A DNA stretch of 64,000 nt from Ascidia mentula (taxonomy: Eukaryota; Chordata; Ascidiacea; Phlebobranchia; Ascidiidae), in contig OX387202.1 of NCBI GenBank assembly GCA_947561715.1, positions 620,001-684,000 on the forward strand, read 5' to 3'. Shown in pieces: positions 1-20,121 of this stretch. The position numbers and the translations under genes were made by a program. The first letter of the stretch is position 1, and each line of letters opens with the position of its first letter. Under the pieces are notes generated by a model, which was given only the letters and a program-made list of their open reading frames with translations, ran no database searches and was not told the DNA's origin.

Positions 1-1480
1 GACGGTGGTTGCAGCTAAGTTTGGAGATATAGAAATTGGAACAGTCGCATGACTGATAGTTGATTCTAGAAATCCCGCAGAGGGCTTGAGTATTAATTCG
101 TGGTCCCTGAGAAAATTGTAACCAAGAATGGCTTTGTTTACACCACAGACATGGAAAGTAGCAGTAATTGTCCCGAATCCAAAGTCAATGTCCATTGTTT
201 TCTGTCCAAAACAGGGAATAGGTGATCCATCAGCTGCGATAAAATTCTCGTGTACTGCTTTGTCTTAGGACGTAGCTGGCAAGAAATTTTGACATGCACC
301 GCTGTCCACAAGAAACATAAGTTTATTGTTGTTGTCATACACATAGGGCACTTTTGCAAAAGTATTTTCGTCTCTTGGCGCAAGTTTTACGCGGACATTA
401 TTTAGTTGGTCTTTGTTTCGCCAACTACATGGTGGTTCGCATTTGAGAGCCTTATCTCTAAACTTGTCGTAGTAATGGCAATATCCGCTGCTGGAACGCT
501 CATGAAAAGTTTCCTGCGGGGTTCCAAAACTCCTTTCTGGTCGAAATTGAGAACGAGGCTGGTTATTCCACTGTGTCATCTGAGGTCTTTGCTGATAACT
601 TTTTGATTGGTATTGGGGGCGGTTAGATGTCTGGTAGTTTTTGTAACGAGGCAAAAATGTTTTTGTCTGGTTCGGAAATTGTTGTCGGAAAGTGTTCGGT
701 CTTGAATTGAAAGTTGAACGCCGGTCGTTGCCTGAAAAATGAGCTTGAGAAGTGCTTGACTGTGAAGGTTTATTCAAACGCATTTCTGTGAGAAGTTCTT
801 GTATTTGACTGGTTAATTTCGGAGTCTCGTTTGCTTTCGACCAGTCGGAAGGCGATGAAAAATTGTCTGGCGTATACAAACTGTCCGCCAATGTGCCCAG
901 CTCTTCTAGAGACTGATTGCCTTGGCGAGATAACAAAATATTTGCAATGTCCTTCGGCATTTTGAAGAGGAATTCGTTCAATACAATTTCCTTTGTAGCC
1001 TGATCTGTTGCTGGATTTCTCGGGCAAACTGTTGCAATCCTTGCTAGGAAGGTGCTAGGCAACTCATCTACTTCTATCCGTAAGTTTTTTAAGCGAGTGA
1101 GCCATTGTGTTAGACCACATCCAAGTTTTGAGCGTCGTATATGGATTGTCATTTGACGCTGCTTGGGCGATAACATGCTCGAATTGACAAATTTGTTCCT
1201 TAGAAAACGCGTTTAACACAAGGTTAAATTTGTCCTGTTCTGTTGTAACAGAATTCCTTTCAAAGTATCCATCCAAATACTTGAAATGAGACTGGTAGTT
1301 GGACTTGACCCCAAAACCGTGGAGGTGTCAATTTAGTCTGCATTACGATTGTCGGTGCTTGTGCTTGAGTGTTTTCTGCATGTTGCTGAGAGTGTCATGG
1401 TGCCGGACTTACGGAACTCGTTGGGGCAGATTCCGTTGACATAGTGTTTGTGTGTTTGTTATGTGAGTATGTTCTAGTGA
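1..1480 (-). mobile_element. Ty3/gypsy gag-protease fossil, cut by window edge
   Basis: The minus strand encodes a gag-like region followed by a cysteine/histidine-type patch (CHYYDKF...KCEPPCSW), as in many Ty3/gypsy gag proteins. A retroviral-type aspartic protease start then follows with the motif LVDSGACQNF. The order gag to protease runs from high to low coordinates, and the pol part would lie beyond base 1. The element is a broken fossil with at least two breaks in the part seen. No terminal repeat pair can be judged because only its 5' part is in the window. Family assignment rests on the protease motif and the gag pattern. Confidence 0.72.
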
Positions 1481-2559
1481 TTTTACTGCGGGTTCTTAGT
1501 GCAATAGGCGGGCTCGTGGGGTTAGACACTATCGTAAGAGGTGCTAAAGTTGGGACTTGAGTTAAGTTATTCAACGTGATATGTTATGTTTCGCCAAGTT
1601 TATACCTAGCCTGGTAATGAAAATATATGTATAGAACTTTTTTGGGGGATAAAACGCTGTTCTTTAAACCCGTTAATACTATCCAGCACACCAACAACCA
1701 GGTGTGTACAGGAGGTTTGTTAGAAGCATAGATGACACAACAACTTTACCCTATAGTAAATTGACCAATTAATGTGGGCTTGCGCGTTGTGACGGAGGAC
1801 TTTTTAGTACTCGAGCAAGTTCAGTGGCGACTTAGGTAATATAGGTTGAACAAAAAAAACCTAGCGAACCTATCTATAGTAGGCCATTAAACGTAAGGAT
1901 TTACAAGTCAAAAAAAATGAACAACAGGCACATAACATTACAATTTCGGCGCGTTAATTACAAGTTGCGTCGACGGTCTTCGTTGAAAGTGTGTAAGGAC
2001 AGTATCTTTTGAAGAAAGTTCCCCGAAAATTTTGATGCAGATGTCCGTTGAAGGTGCAACAGTCGTTCTCCAATGATGAAATGTTCTCCGCGCGTTGACA
2101 GGTGATGCTGAAGAAATCGTAGAAAGTCCTCTACCGTGTGTTGTGTGGATGCGATCGAATAAAATCATCGAATCCGGAAAAAATTGAAGGTGATGAAAGT
2201 CTCTCGCAAATCACTTGATCTCGCTTGTAGTTGGCTGCCGTAAAAAACAGGCTTTGCCAAAAAGTCTCTTTGGTCGTGAAAACTGCTTGCTCGATGTCTG
2301 ACGGTTGTAAGTTCGATCGAAGGGGTACCAGTTTGCAGGGTAGCGCAATGAGTCTCAAATGAAGGTCGGCTGACCTGTTGGCTAGTTGCCACTGAATTAT
2401 CTGTTCGCCTGTGCTCTCGGCTGAGATGCGGGCAGGCTGAATAACTCCTATTATAGTTTATTGATCGAAATCAGAATTAGTCTTGTTCAAAGTAGAATCG
2501 AATCATAGAATAGAATAGAATGGTCAGAAAGGCGAAAGCGTTACTGCATAAACTGGAAG
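1481..2559. other. No recognised gene; possible 5' flank of the Ty3/gypsy fossil
   Basis: This stretch lies just upstream, in minus-strand sense, of the gag fossil, so it could hold its leader or terminal repeat. No partner repeat is in the window to test that. Several overlapping minus-strand frames of about 75 codons between 1938 and 2392 match nothing I recognise. A short AGAAT-type simple repeat lies near 2505-2520. Confidence 0.4.
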
Positions 2560-2784
2560 TCACGTGACGAGCGATATTGTGAGAGAAAGACAGTGTTTTC
2601 GTAAATACCATGCGGATAATTCTCTGGGGGCATTATTTAAGATAAAGTGTCCCTGTCAAACAAAAAATCCCCCAATGATGGAAAACGGGAAAAAGTTCTT
2701 ATCAAAACAGCTTCATGAACCCGGGTTTTGCTTGATTTTTTTCTTGGGCATTGAACCATAATGGACGATTGTTCTGTTGTAAGC

Positions 2785-5107
2785 CTAGCTTTTTGAAAAG
2801 GTTTTGCAAGCTCCTACGGTGGCTCGCAGGGATCGTGAGGGTAAAATTCGCTTTAACCGTGAAGACTCAACTTTTGCATTTCCATTTAAAATTACCTCCA
2901 ACCAATTTTCGTTGCAAAACGGCTTTTCTATCACCTTCCAAGTTTCATTAACCTTGTCATCGTGGAGTTTTCTAAACCATTTTGAGTTTAGTGCAAGGAG
3001 GTAGTTTTCAATATTAATCACACCGAGGCCGCCTTCGTCTACATCCAAACATATTGTCTCTCTTTTATCTCTTTCCCACTTCGACCCCCAAAGAAATTTA
3101 AATATTGGTCGCTTGATTTTTGAAATAAGATCGTTGGTTAAGATTATCGGTAATACACTGAATTTATACGTTTAAATTGGAATTACCAGAGATTTAATAA
3201 TTATTGTCTTTCCGAGTAGTGTCAAGCCTCTTGACGACCAGAGATTTAAAACCACTTGGATTTGTTTAAGTAGGATTAGAGTAGGATTAAAGTTCCTGAT
3301 TACCATAGAATTGTTGTCATTTGTTTTGTTTGGTATTTCTACCCCAACATATTTTATTAAGTTCTCGGCCTATGACAAACTTTCATTTGCCATTGGTTTG
3401 AAAAGGTTCATTTTTTTGAACCATAAAAAACGCGACGGACTTACTCATGTTTTATTTGCATCCAGAAAATTCTCCAAACTCCTTTATTACTTTAAATACC
3501 GTATGAAAGTCGTCCTCATCTCCCTTTAAAAAGACGATCGTATCATCTGCAAACATTGAGACTTTAAATTCGTGTTGGTTAATTTGAATGCCTTGAAAGG
3601 GCCTTTTTAAGTGCGCTCGCAAGACATTCTATGCATAAAACAAAAAGAGAAAGTGAATCTCCTTGCCTTACTCCACATTTAGTTGTGAACTCCGGCGACA
3701 AGTGGTTATTGTTTACTATAATACCGGTTGGTTGCTGGTAAAAGTATTTGATCCAGGATTTAATTTTACTGCCAAACCCAAATGTTTTGAGCACCTTGTA
3801 GATGAAGTCCCAGCTTATGGCATCAAATGCCTTGTATATGTCCAAGGACAGTATCACACCAGGGATATTACGAATATCTGCGAAATCGATTACGTCAAAC
3901 AAAAGGCGAATGTTCGTACCAATATAGAAAGCCGTTTTGACTGGGAGTAATTAGTTGGTTCAAAACCGATTTTAATCGCGTATTTATGACTTTGGATGCA
4001 ATTTTATAATCTACGTTCAGTTGTGTTATCGGCCTGTAACTTGCCGGTATGAGAGAGTCTTTTCCAGGTTTTGGTATTAATGTTACCATGCCCTGCGCTT
4101 GCGTGTTACAGAGCGCTCCAGTTGCCGTTGTATATTTCCAAGCTGCCATAAACATGTTTTTCAAGTTACTCCAAAAGGTTAAATAAAATTCTGCATTAAC
4201 GCCATCTAATCCGGGAGATTTGATTTTTTGCCATTTGCATAAGCGCCATGTAAAACTCTTTTTCCGTAATTTCTGCATTTAATTCAATGGCTAATTGCTC
4301 ATAATTTTGGTAGATCAAGGTTTGCTATCTTACGAGCGGTGGCATTAATATCCAGATTGTTTGCGTTTTGTTTGTACAGCTCTTCGTAAAAATTAACAAG
4401 ATCAGACAAAATAAGCTTCTGGTCTGTTATGATCCCATTGTCCGACCTTAATTTATCGATGGTTTCTTCCGGTTGTGCCGTTTCTCTAAGTTTAGATTTT
4501 TTTTCACCATCTTCGGTCCAACGTGATCTGCTTCTGACGATTGCGCTGTTAGTTTGGCGAACAAGAAATTCGTTTAATTTGTTCTTAAGTTGAGCTAATT
4601 CGATTGGCAAACATTTTGCTTCCCCCTTTTCAGTATCTTGCACTTTTTTTATACGGTTTTCGAATTCATGTAGGGTTGCTAATCGTTTTCGTTTAGCGTT
4701 TGAGGCGTGACGAATTGTTTCCCCTCTAATCACTGCTTGCAGTGTGTCCCACCTTGTATGTGGGTTTATATCATTTGGGGGATTTTCACGTTCGAAGTTG
4801 GTGACTACTTTAACTATTTTCTCTCTATAATTAGTATCGTTAATCAAATCATGCTTATTTTGCGAAAAAAGCAACTACGCAGATGAACAATATACAAGGA
4901 AATAAAATGGCACGGCCACCAATAAAACTATGAAGGTTGTCGAGTCAGGCGATTCTAATTCCCACAACTTAACTTTGTTAACACTGCTATGCGTTTCCTG
5001 CAAGAAGGCAATGTTACATTTTCTAGTTCGAAAATATTGAAAACCGATTTACGTTTCGTTGTGTTGCTTAAACCACGTACATTTTGCAAAAAGGTGTTGA
5101 GAGCCAT
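2785..5107 (-). pseudogene. LINE ORF2 (endonuclease remnant plus reverse transcriptase), degenerate
   Basis: A start codon at 5107 opens a frame beginning MALNTFLQNVRGLSNTTKRK, the usual N-terminus of an L1/Tx1 endonuclease. It decays after about 60 codons, around 4920. The next recognisable block, 4299-4874, is the inter-domain linker (QNKHDLINDTNYREKIV), so roughly 200 endonuclease residues are deleted. Reverse transcriptase follows at 3579-4278 with motif A (SLDIYKAFDAISWD) and motif B (GVRQGDSLS). Motif C (FADDTIVFLKGDED) lies at about 3505-3555 in a further frame. The C-terminal part is at 2785-3048. Frameshifts separate the blocks. The enzyme would nick DNA and copy its own RNA into the break; this copy cannot. 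Confidence 0.87.
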
Positions 5108-5116
5108 GACTTGTGT

Positions 5117-5668
5117 TTAAAAAATTCTCCGTTGATATTCCAATGTTCGATTTACTCCGAGTTCCATGTCCCATTCGTATTCCATGCCGCAATCGCAACG
5201 GTAAGGACGACTGGGGCTAATTTGGCGTGCCGATATCTTTTTGCACGTACAACTAATTATTCTGCATTTACAGATGCTATTTTTACATGCAATCTCCAAC
5301 GGGGACTTAGGCACAACATTTACGGTTTCACAATCACACTTAAGAGAGTATCTTTGGCACTGCACGCATTCGAACATGTCTCCATCAAGACGATACTCTG
5401 GTTGAAATTCTCTGCAGCAGGGCATAAGTCTCATTGTGTTCTTGCAGGCTGGGCACTCACATACTTCCATTCCCTTTTCGGCCAGGAATACTTCACTGGT
5501 GCAGCATTCCAATCCTACAGAATATTCTGAACCACATGACCAGCATGTGAAGGTGGTTGCATTGACTGGAAATGCTGCTTCTTTTTTGCATTTCTTGCAT
5601 GCAACCGTGTTTGTTTGTTCACACAAGTTAATTGATTTGCTTTTCGGAATATCCTCCGGGCTTCTCAT
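5117..5668 (-). CDS. Cysteine-rich zinc-ribbon-like frame inside the LINE
   Basis: This is an uninterrupted 183-residue frame starting MRSPEDIPKSKSINL. It has 23 cysteines, many in CxxC pairs (residues 24/27, 42/45, 72/75, 101/104) and in CxC pairs (70/72, 111/113, 133/135, 140/142, 158/160). That spacing suggests several zinc ribbons. It begins 7 bases after the ORF1 stop and ends 9 bases before the ORF2 start, so it fits a compact three-frame LINE. It may instead be the C-terminal part of ORF1 moved out of frame. I know of no named family for it; a nucleic-acid-binding role is only a guess from the cysteines. Confidence 0.6.
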   Translation of the reverse strand: MRSPEDIPKSKSINLCEQTNTVACKKCKKEAAFPVNATTFTCWSCGSEYSVGLECCTSEVFLAEKGMEVCECPACKNTMRLMPCCREFQPEYRLDGDMFECVQCQRYSLKCDCETVNVVPKSPLEIACKNSICKCRIISCTCKKISARQISPSRPYRCDCGMEYEWDMELGVNRTLEYQRRIF

Positions 5669-5675
5669 ACGTCTC

Positions 5676-6323
5676 CTATAAACTCCTATTAAAAGGAGTA
5701 CTTGTTTGCAGTTCTTTTTTGTGTTGCTTGAAGTTACCTCCGGTGGAGTTCTCTGGAACCTCGTTGTCGGTTGCTGCGTGTTTTGCTACCGTCTTCTCAG
5801 CTACGTCTCTGTTATAGGACCTTTTGGTTGTTGCGGCGTTTCGGTGTGGTGTTTGGTTATTTTGTTTTTGTTCACTTAAATGTGGGAAATCCTGTTTTCT
5901 CGCTGGACAGTTTGCTTGTTTGTGTCCTTTTCCTCCACAATACTTGCAGGTAAAAATTTGCCCATGATAGGTAACATAGAATTCGAAATTGTCAATTCTA
6001 ATGTAGCTTGGTATCGGGTTTTCTTCTACTTCGTTTAAATTCATTTGGACCACTCTCATTCCGGTCAAGAGCCCTTCCTTATCATTTCGATGGGTAATTC
6101 TTTGGACCTTTCCATATTTCTTTGTTAGTTCGTCGACTAGGTATTCGTTAGGAAATGGAATAGGCACCCATCCGATCGCAACGTCAATTGTGTCGCCGCC
6201 ATATAGTCGGACATACTTAATATCTTCGTTATCAGCCAGTATGACATAAAGCTCAATAACATTTTCTCTGCTTGTACATGTAATGTCGAGGTTGTTTCCT
6301 CGCATGTCAGCTATACCAACCAA
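5676..6323 (-). CDS. LINE ORF1 protein with CCHC zinc knuckle
   Basis: This 215-residue frame has an N-terminal part that looks like an RRM-type fold of L1/Tx1 ORF1 proteins (IELYVILADNEDIKYVRLYG, VQRITHRND..GLLTGMRVVQM). Near residue 127 there is one zinc knuckle of the form C-x2-C-x4-H-x4-C (CKYCGGKGHKQANC), followed by a basic, glutamine- and asparagine-rich tail. In this group ORF1 binds the element RNA and chaperones it. The start shown is the first methionine of the frame; homologous residues may begin further upstream. The frame is intact although ORF2 is dead. Confidence 0.78.
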   Translation of the reverse strand: MVGIADMRGNNLDITCTSRENVIELYVILADNEDIKYVRLYGGDTIDVAIGWVPIPFPNEYLVDELTKKYGKVQRITHRNDKEGLLTGMRVVQMNLNEVEENPIPSYIRIDNFEFYVTYHGQIFTCKYCGGKGHKQANCPARKQDFPHLSEQKQNNQTPHRNAATTKRSYNRDVAEKTVAKHAATDNEVPENSTGGNFKQHKKELQTSTPFNRSL

Positions 6324-6481
6324 TTATTTAACCGAGTAGTTCACGCTCTTCAGGAAAGTAAGTAACTCACCTCTTTCTTGGAATTTCTCAGAACGCATAG
6401 ATAAACAGTTTGGCCTTTTAAAACTTGCCGCTTTCTTATTTTCTGCCTGCTTGTCTGTCATTTTCGCTCTTGCTTTTTTTT

Positions 6482-6592
6482 AATCGCACCGGGATTTGAA
6501 CTCAGCATATTCTGGGCACGAATCACGATCAGGTTTTTTTCTTGATATATGGGTCGGGCGCTTGACCAATGCTGCCAATCACCCGCCCTGCC
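6482..6592 (-). repeat. tRNA-derived SINE copy
   Basis: On the minus strand an A-box-like stretch (TTGGCAGCATTGGTCAAG) precedes a B box (GAGTTCAAATCC), and the copy ends in a run of A. The A-to-B distance is longer than in a tRNA and no acceptor stem pairs, so this is a SINE head and not a tRNA gene. It matches the copy at 37871-37975. Confidence 0.68.
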
Positions 6593-6714
6593 TCAACCAC
6601 TTTGCCTTAACAAAGCAATTTATATGTGTTTGGCAATCACATGCGGAACGTGTTTGAAGAAAGCGAATCCGCATTGCGGCGCTAACACCTAACGTCGTAG
6701 AAATAAGTGTGAAG

Positions 6715-6966
6715 AAATGAATTGCGAGAGTGCAAAGGTTTTGCATCCTTCAAACTGGTAATACGGGATCAACCCAATGCACAAGGTTCGTGTGTCTTTT
6801 GCAAAGATGCCGCGGAAACTGTTTTACATCTATTTGTAAATTGTCGTATATTGCAACACATACCTGGAAAAACGTATGCGACTGGCTCAGTGCTAAACTT
6901 CGTGTCCCCTTTTATTTTTCTCCTCGCAATTACTGTTCGAAATCCACCAAAATAACAATATTTTAA
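6715..6966 (+). pseudogene. LINE ORF2 C-terminal zinc-binding fragment
   Basis: The plus strand encodes CVFCKDAAETVLHLFVNC, the cysteine/histidine motif found at the C-terminus of L1/Tx1-type ORF2 proteins. The reading then slips to another frame that encodes the WKNVCDWLSAKLRVPF stretch usual after that motif. Only the last ~80 codons of a LINE remain, in the opposite direction to the larger LINE next to it, so this is a separate 5'-truncated insertion. Confidence 0.72.
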
Positions 6967-7023
6967 TGATTTTTAAATAACTTTACTTCTTGTGCTGATT
7001 TCTCGCCATTCTGTTAAACCTTT

Positions 7024-7110
7024 TTTTGACCACACCGGGATTTGAACCCAGGATATCCAGGCCACTAATTGGATCTATGGGTATAGGGTGCGTTACAAAT
7101 GTAGCCAGTT
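7024..7110 (-). repeat. tRNA-derived SINE copy
   Basis: The minus strand reads CTGGATATCCTGGGTTCAAA followed by TCCCGGTGTGGTC and an A-run. This is the same 3' body as the copies at 6482-6592 and 37871-37975. The A-box part is more diverged. Confidence 0.62.
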
Positions 7111-7693
7111 AACCTTTTTTGTCTTCTTGCTTTCCTTCAATTGTACGCCTCTGGACGTCCTTTTTTCAATACAAAAAATAAGTTGGCAGCAAAATTGACC
7201 AGACCAACTCCAAATATCAAAAGAGGAAAATTTTTATGACTCATTTTTAATTTTGCTCCAAAGTCTTTTTGCTGCAATTTATCTCAATCCGTCAAACTCT
7301 TTCACTAAAAACCTCCAACATCACCCACAAACTGCGAAACATTGCTCAAAATCACCAAGGCAACAACCCCTCCACCTGTTTTTATTCAACCGAACAATTG
7401 ACATCAATCAAGCATTTCTGAATGCTTTATTACGTGTTTTGTAAACTTGTGACAGAGGAGTTCAATAAGAAACTTTTTCGGCCGGAGAATTTTTTTGACA
7501 GAAATAATGAAATAAGGTTTTTATATGATGTTAAACCAACATGCGCAAATAAAATACGATCTTCATTCAAATAAAATCCCTGGGTTCGAATCCCAGTCGA
7601 AGGGAAAAGCAGGAAAGTTGTTCTTCATCATTTCTTCAATCCAGGATTCGAAGGGATCCTTCCTTCCATGACGTCACACGGCCATGAAATGTT
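7111..7693. other. 3' flank of MLST8
   Basis: No gene was seen. A minus-strand AATAAA at about 7423-7428 lies 270 bases past the MLST8 stop and is the best poly(A) signal candidate. A tRNA-like B box (TGGGTTCGAATCCCAG) at 7581-7596 on the plus strand is an isolated SINE or tRNA relic. Confidence 0.45.
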
Positions 7694-18126
<10,433 letters not shown>

Positions 18127-20121
18127 TTTTCCTCAAAACATTCGGATAAGAAAACAATGACATTTGCAAATTCCAAACTCTATTGTTTTGATGAACCATA
18201 ATTTTGAGGTACAAGCAAAACTAATTCAAATATTTTGTCTAATGTATTTTTATTCGATTTTGTAATACCAGAATAATCTACAAAATGCAAATGTATCTGA
18301 TTTAATATTAATCCTTTCTTTAGAAACAAAATAAAACGAAGTTAAACAAGCTTTACTTGACCTACGTAAGCAAAATTGCTGTGATACCTTTAAAATATGT
18401 GAGAAATAAAGGGAATCCCCTGACACAAAAAGTTTGGTGTTTTTTTGTACATTATTTTTTAGCTTGAAATAAAATGTGATATTTTCGTCACTTGAAGCTA
18501 CATTCTGAATCATTTCACAGAAAAATGGATGTTTGCAGAGTTTCAACCGGTACGAAAAACGTACGCATCAGCATAACAAGTACTCGAGAACGTTTGACGA
18601 AAGTGATTTGACATTCCAAGTTAACCATTAGTTGTAAAATTCAATCATGACATAAGTATTATCTAATTGAGCGCCTGATTTAATAAACTTCATGGTTTTG
18701 TCGCAGCCCATGCCATTTTATTTCATTAGTGTTTATCAGCGTAATGTTTTTGAGCAAAATAATTTGATTTATTTGGTGGAACTTTTTGCCACCGACAACT
18801 CTTCTAATTGGAAACTGAGCTCTCGGAATTTGTCCTCATTTGACTTTTTAGGGTGACCAAGTTTTTAGGTTCAATCACATACTTTCTAATTAAAATTTGC
18901 AACTGCAGAACCTTACCCTAACTGCCCTTTCTTTCACCAATTAAATTGGATATTGACGACATGCTGTCAAAAGATATCTCTTTAAAGCCGATAAACAATT
19001 CCCAACCTTATGAATAGTCAAGCTTCACATAGACATCAAGAAACACATATGGAAGTTAACGGTGTTTAATAACTCGGCAAATAACAAAATGTGAGCAACT
19101 ACGCAAAAAACAAAAGTGGAAGCAGCTGCAAGTACGGACGACCTCTAGTGGATAAAACTCCCAGTACAGTTTACCGCAAGGTGGTAGTGACGAGCATGCT
19201 GAAATGATGAAGCGGTTGAAATAACCGTTACGTGTATGACGTCATCCTACCGACGGATAGAAGAGGTGCAGAAGGCCGGAGGCGAACGAGCGACTTTATT
19301 AAATTACCATTTACGTACAACATGAAAATGGCAGTAGTCTGAGAGTTGCTTGTGACGTAACAAACCACGGAAACGGAGACAGAAATATGCGGATGGAAAT
19401 ATCGGTTTCTGCATTGATTTCACACAAAGCAGCCATTATGAGCAAACAATGAATTGTGTTCGCGGTACCAATTGAAAAATGGACAAAAGATGATATTGTT
19501 TATGACGTCATACGCAGAATTGCGAAGATTCGGATGCGGTCGGCGAACAATCCGCGCTTAATATAAAACATACGTTACTCGTCGGATGAACGTACGAACA
19601 ATGCGCAACAAAGAGGTCATCCCACCACTAGGTGTCATATTTTGCGTTCACTTGAAAACCCAAAATTTGTTCCAGCGAAAAAATGAGAAGAGCTAGTAAT
19701 GCGTAAGGGTGGTTCCCCACAATACAGACAAACGATTATTTACAAGCGGGCGCATAGAAATCGTATTCACACATAAATCATATCACTTGTTTGGCGCCAG
19801 TCAGTTAAAAATTGCGCCGTTTGTTTGTGACGTCACAAACGAGTATTTTCACATAACAACAACCACTTGTTACGGAAGGTAGCAGAGGAAATCAGCACAA
19901 AATCACATATATTATCGGAAAATTGCTTCGGCAAAATTACTCGCGATGTTCATTTTGTAACAAATTAACAAACTTCGAAGTTCGACAATTTTCCTACCAG
20001 TATTTACACAAAAATTACGTTTAAGAAACTTTTTGAAAAAACTCGACGAAACGACGCTTCATCAAACCCGACCCCATCCCACACAGTTTCAACTGACGTC
20101 ATCGTGCTGATGACGTAACGA
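18127..20121. other. Spacer between MLST8 start and cotransporter stop
   Basis: Both flanking genes are on the minus strand, so this holds the MLST8 promoter and the cotransporter 3' UTR. Exact TGACGTCA palindromes lie at 19237, 19503, 19828 and 20094. A minus-strand AATAAA near 19294-19299 could end the cotransporter mRNA. No coding exon was seen. Confidence 0.5.

Larger units (their letters stand above)
2560..6350 (-). mobile_element. Tx1/L1-like LINE, internally deleted
   Basis: Reading the minus strand from 6323 down, there is an ORF1 with a zinc knuckle, a cysteine-rich frame, the first residues of an apurinic endonuclease, then the linker, reverse transcriptase and C-terminal region of ORF2. 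The RT signatures (KSPGLDG, LDIYKAFDAISWDF, GVRQGDSLS, FADDTIVF) and the tail motif GGLGVINIENYLLALNSKW are typical of the L1/Tx1 group. Most of the endonuclease is missing at about 4875-4920, and ORF2 is split over several frames, so the copy is dead. The 3' end near 2560 is approximate; no target-site duplication was found. Confidence 0.88.

Noticed and set aside
1938-2392. Overlapping minus-strand frames near the Ty3/gypsy gag
   Set aside because: They overlap each other in different frames and match no family; probably leader or terminal-repeat DNA.
7581-7596. Isolated T-arm-like TGGGTTCGAATCCCAG
   Set aside because: No D arm or anticodon arm lies at the right distance, so it was kept only as a note on the MLST8 3' flank.
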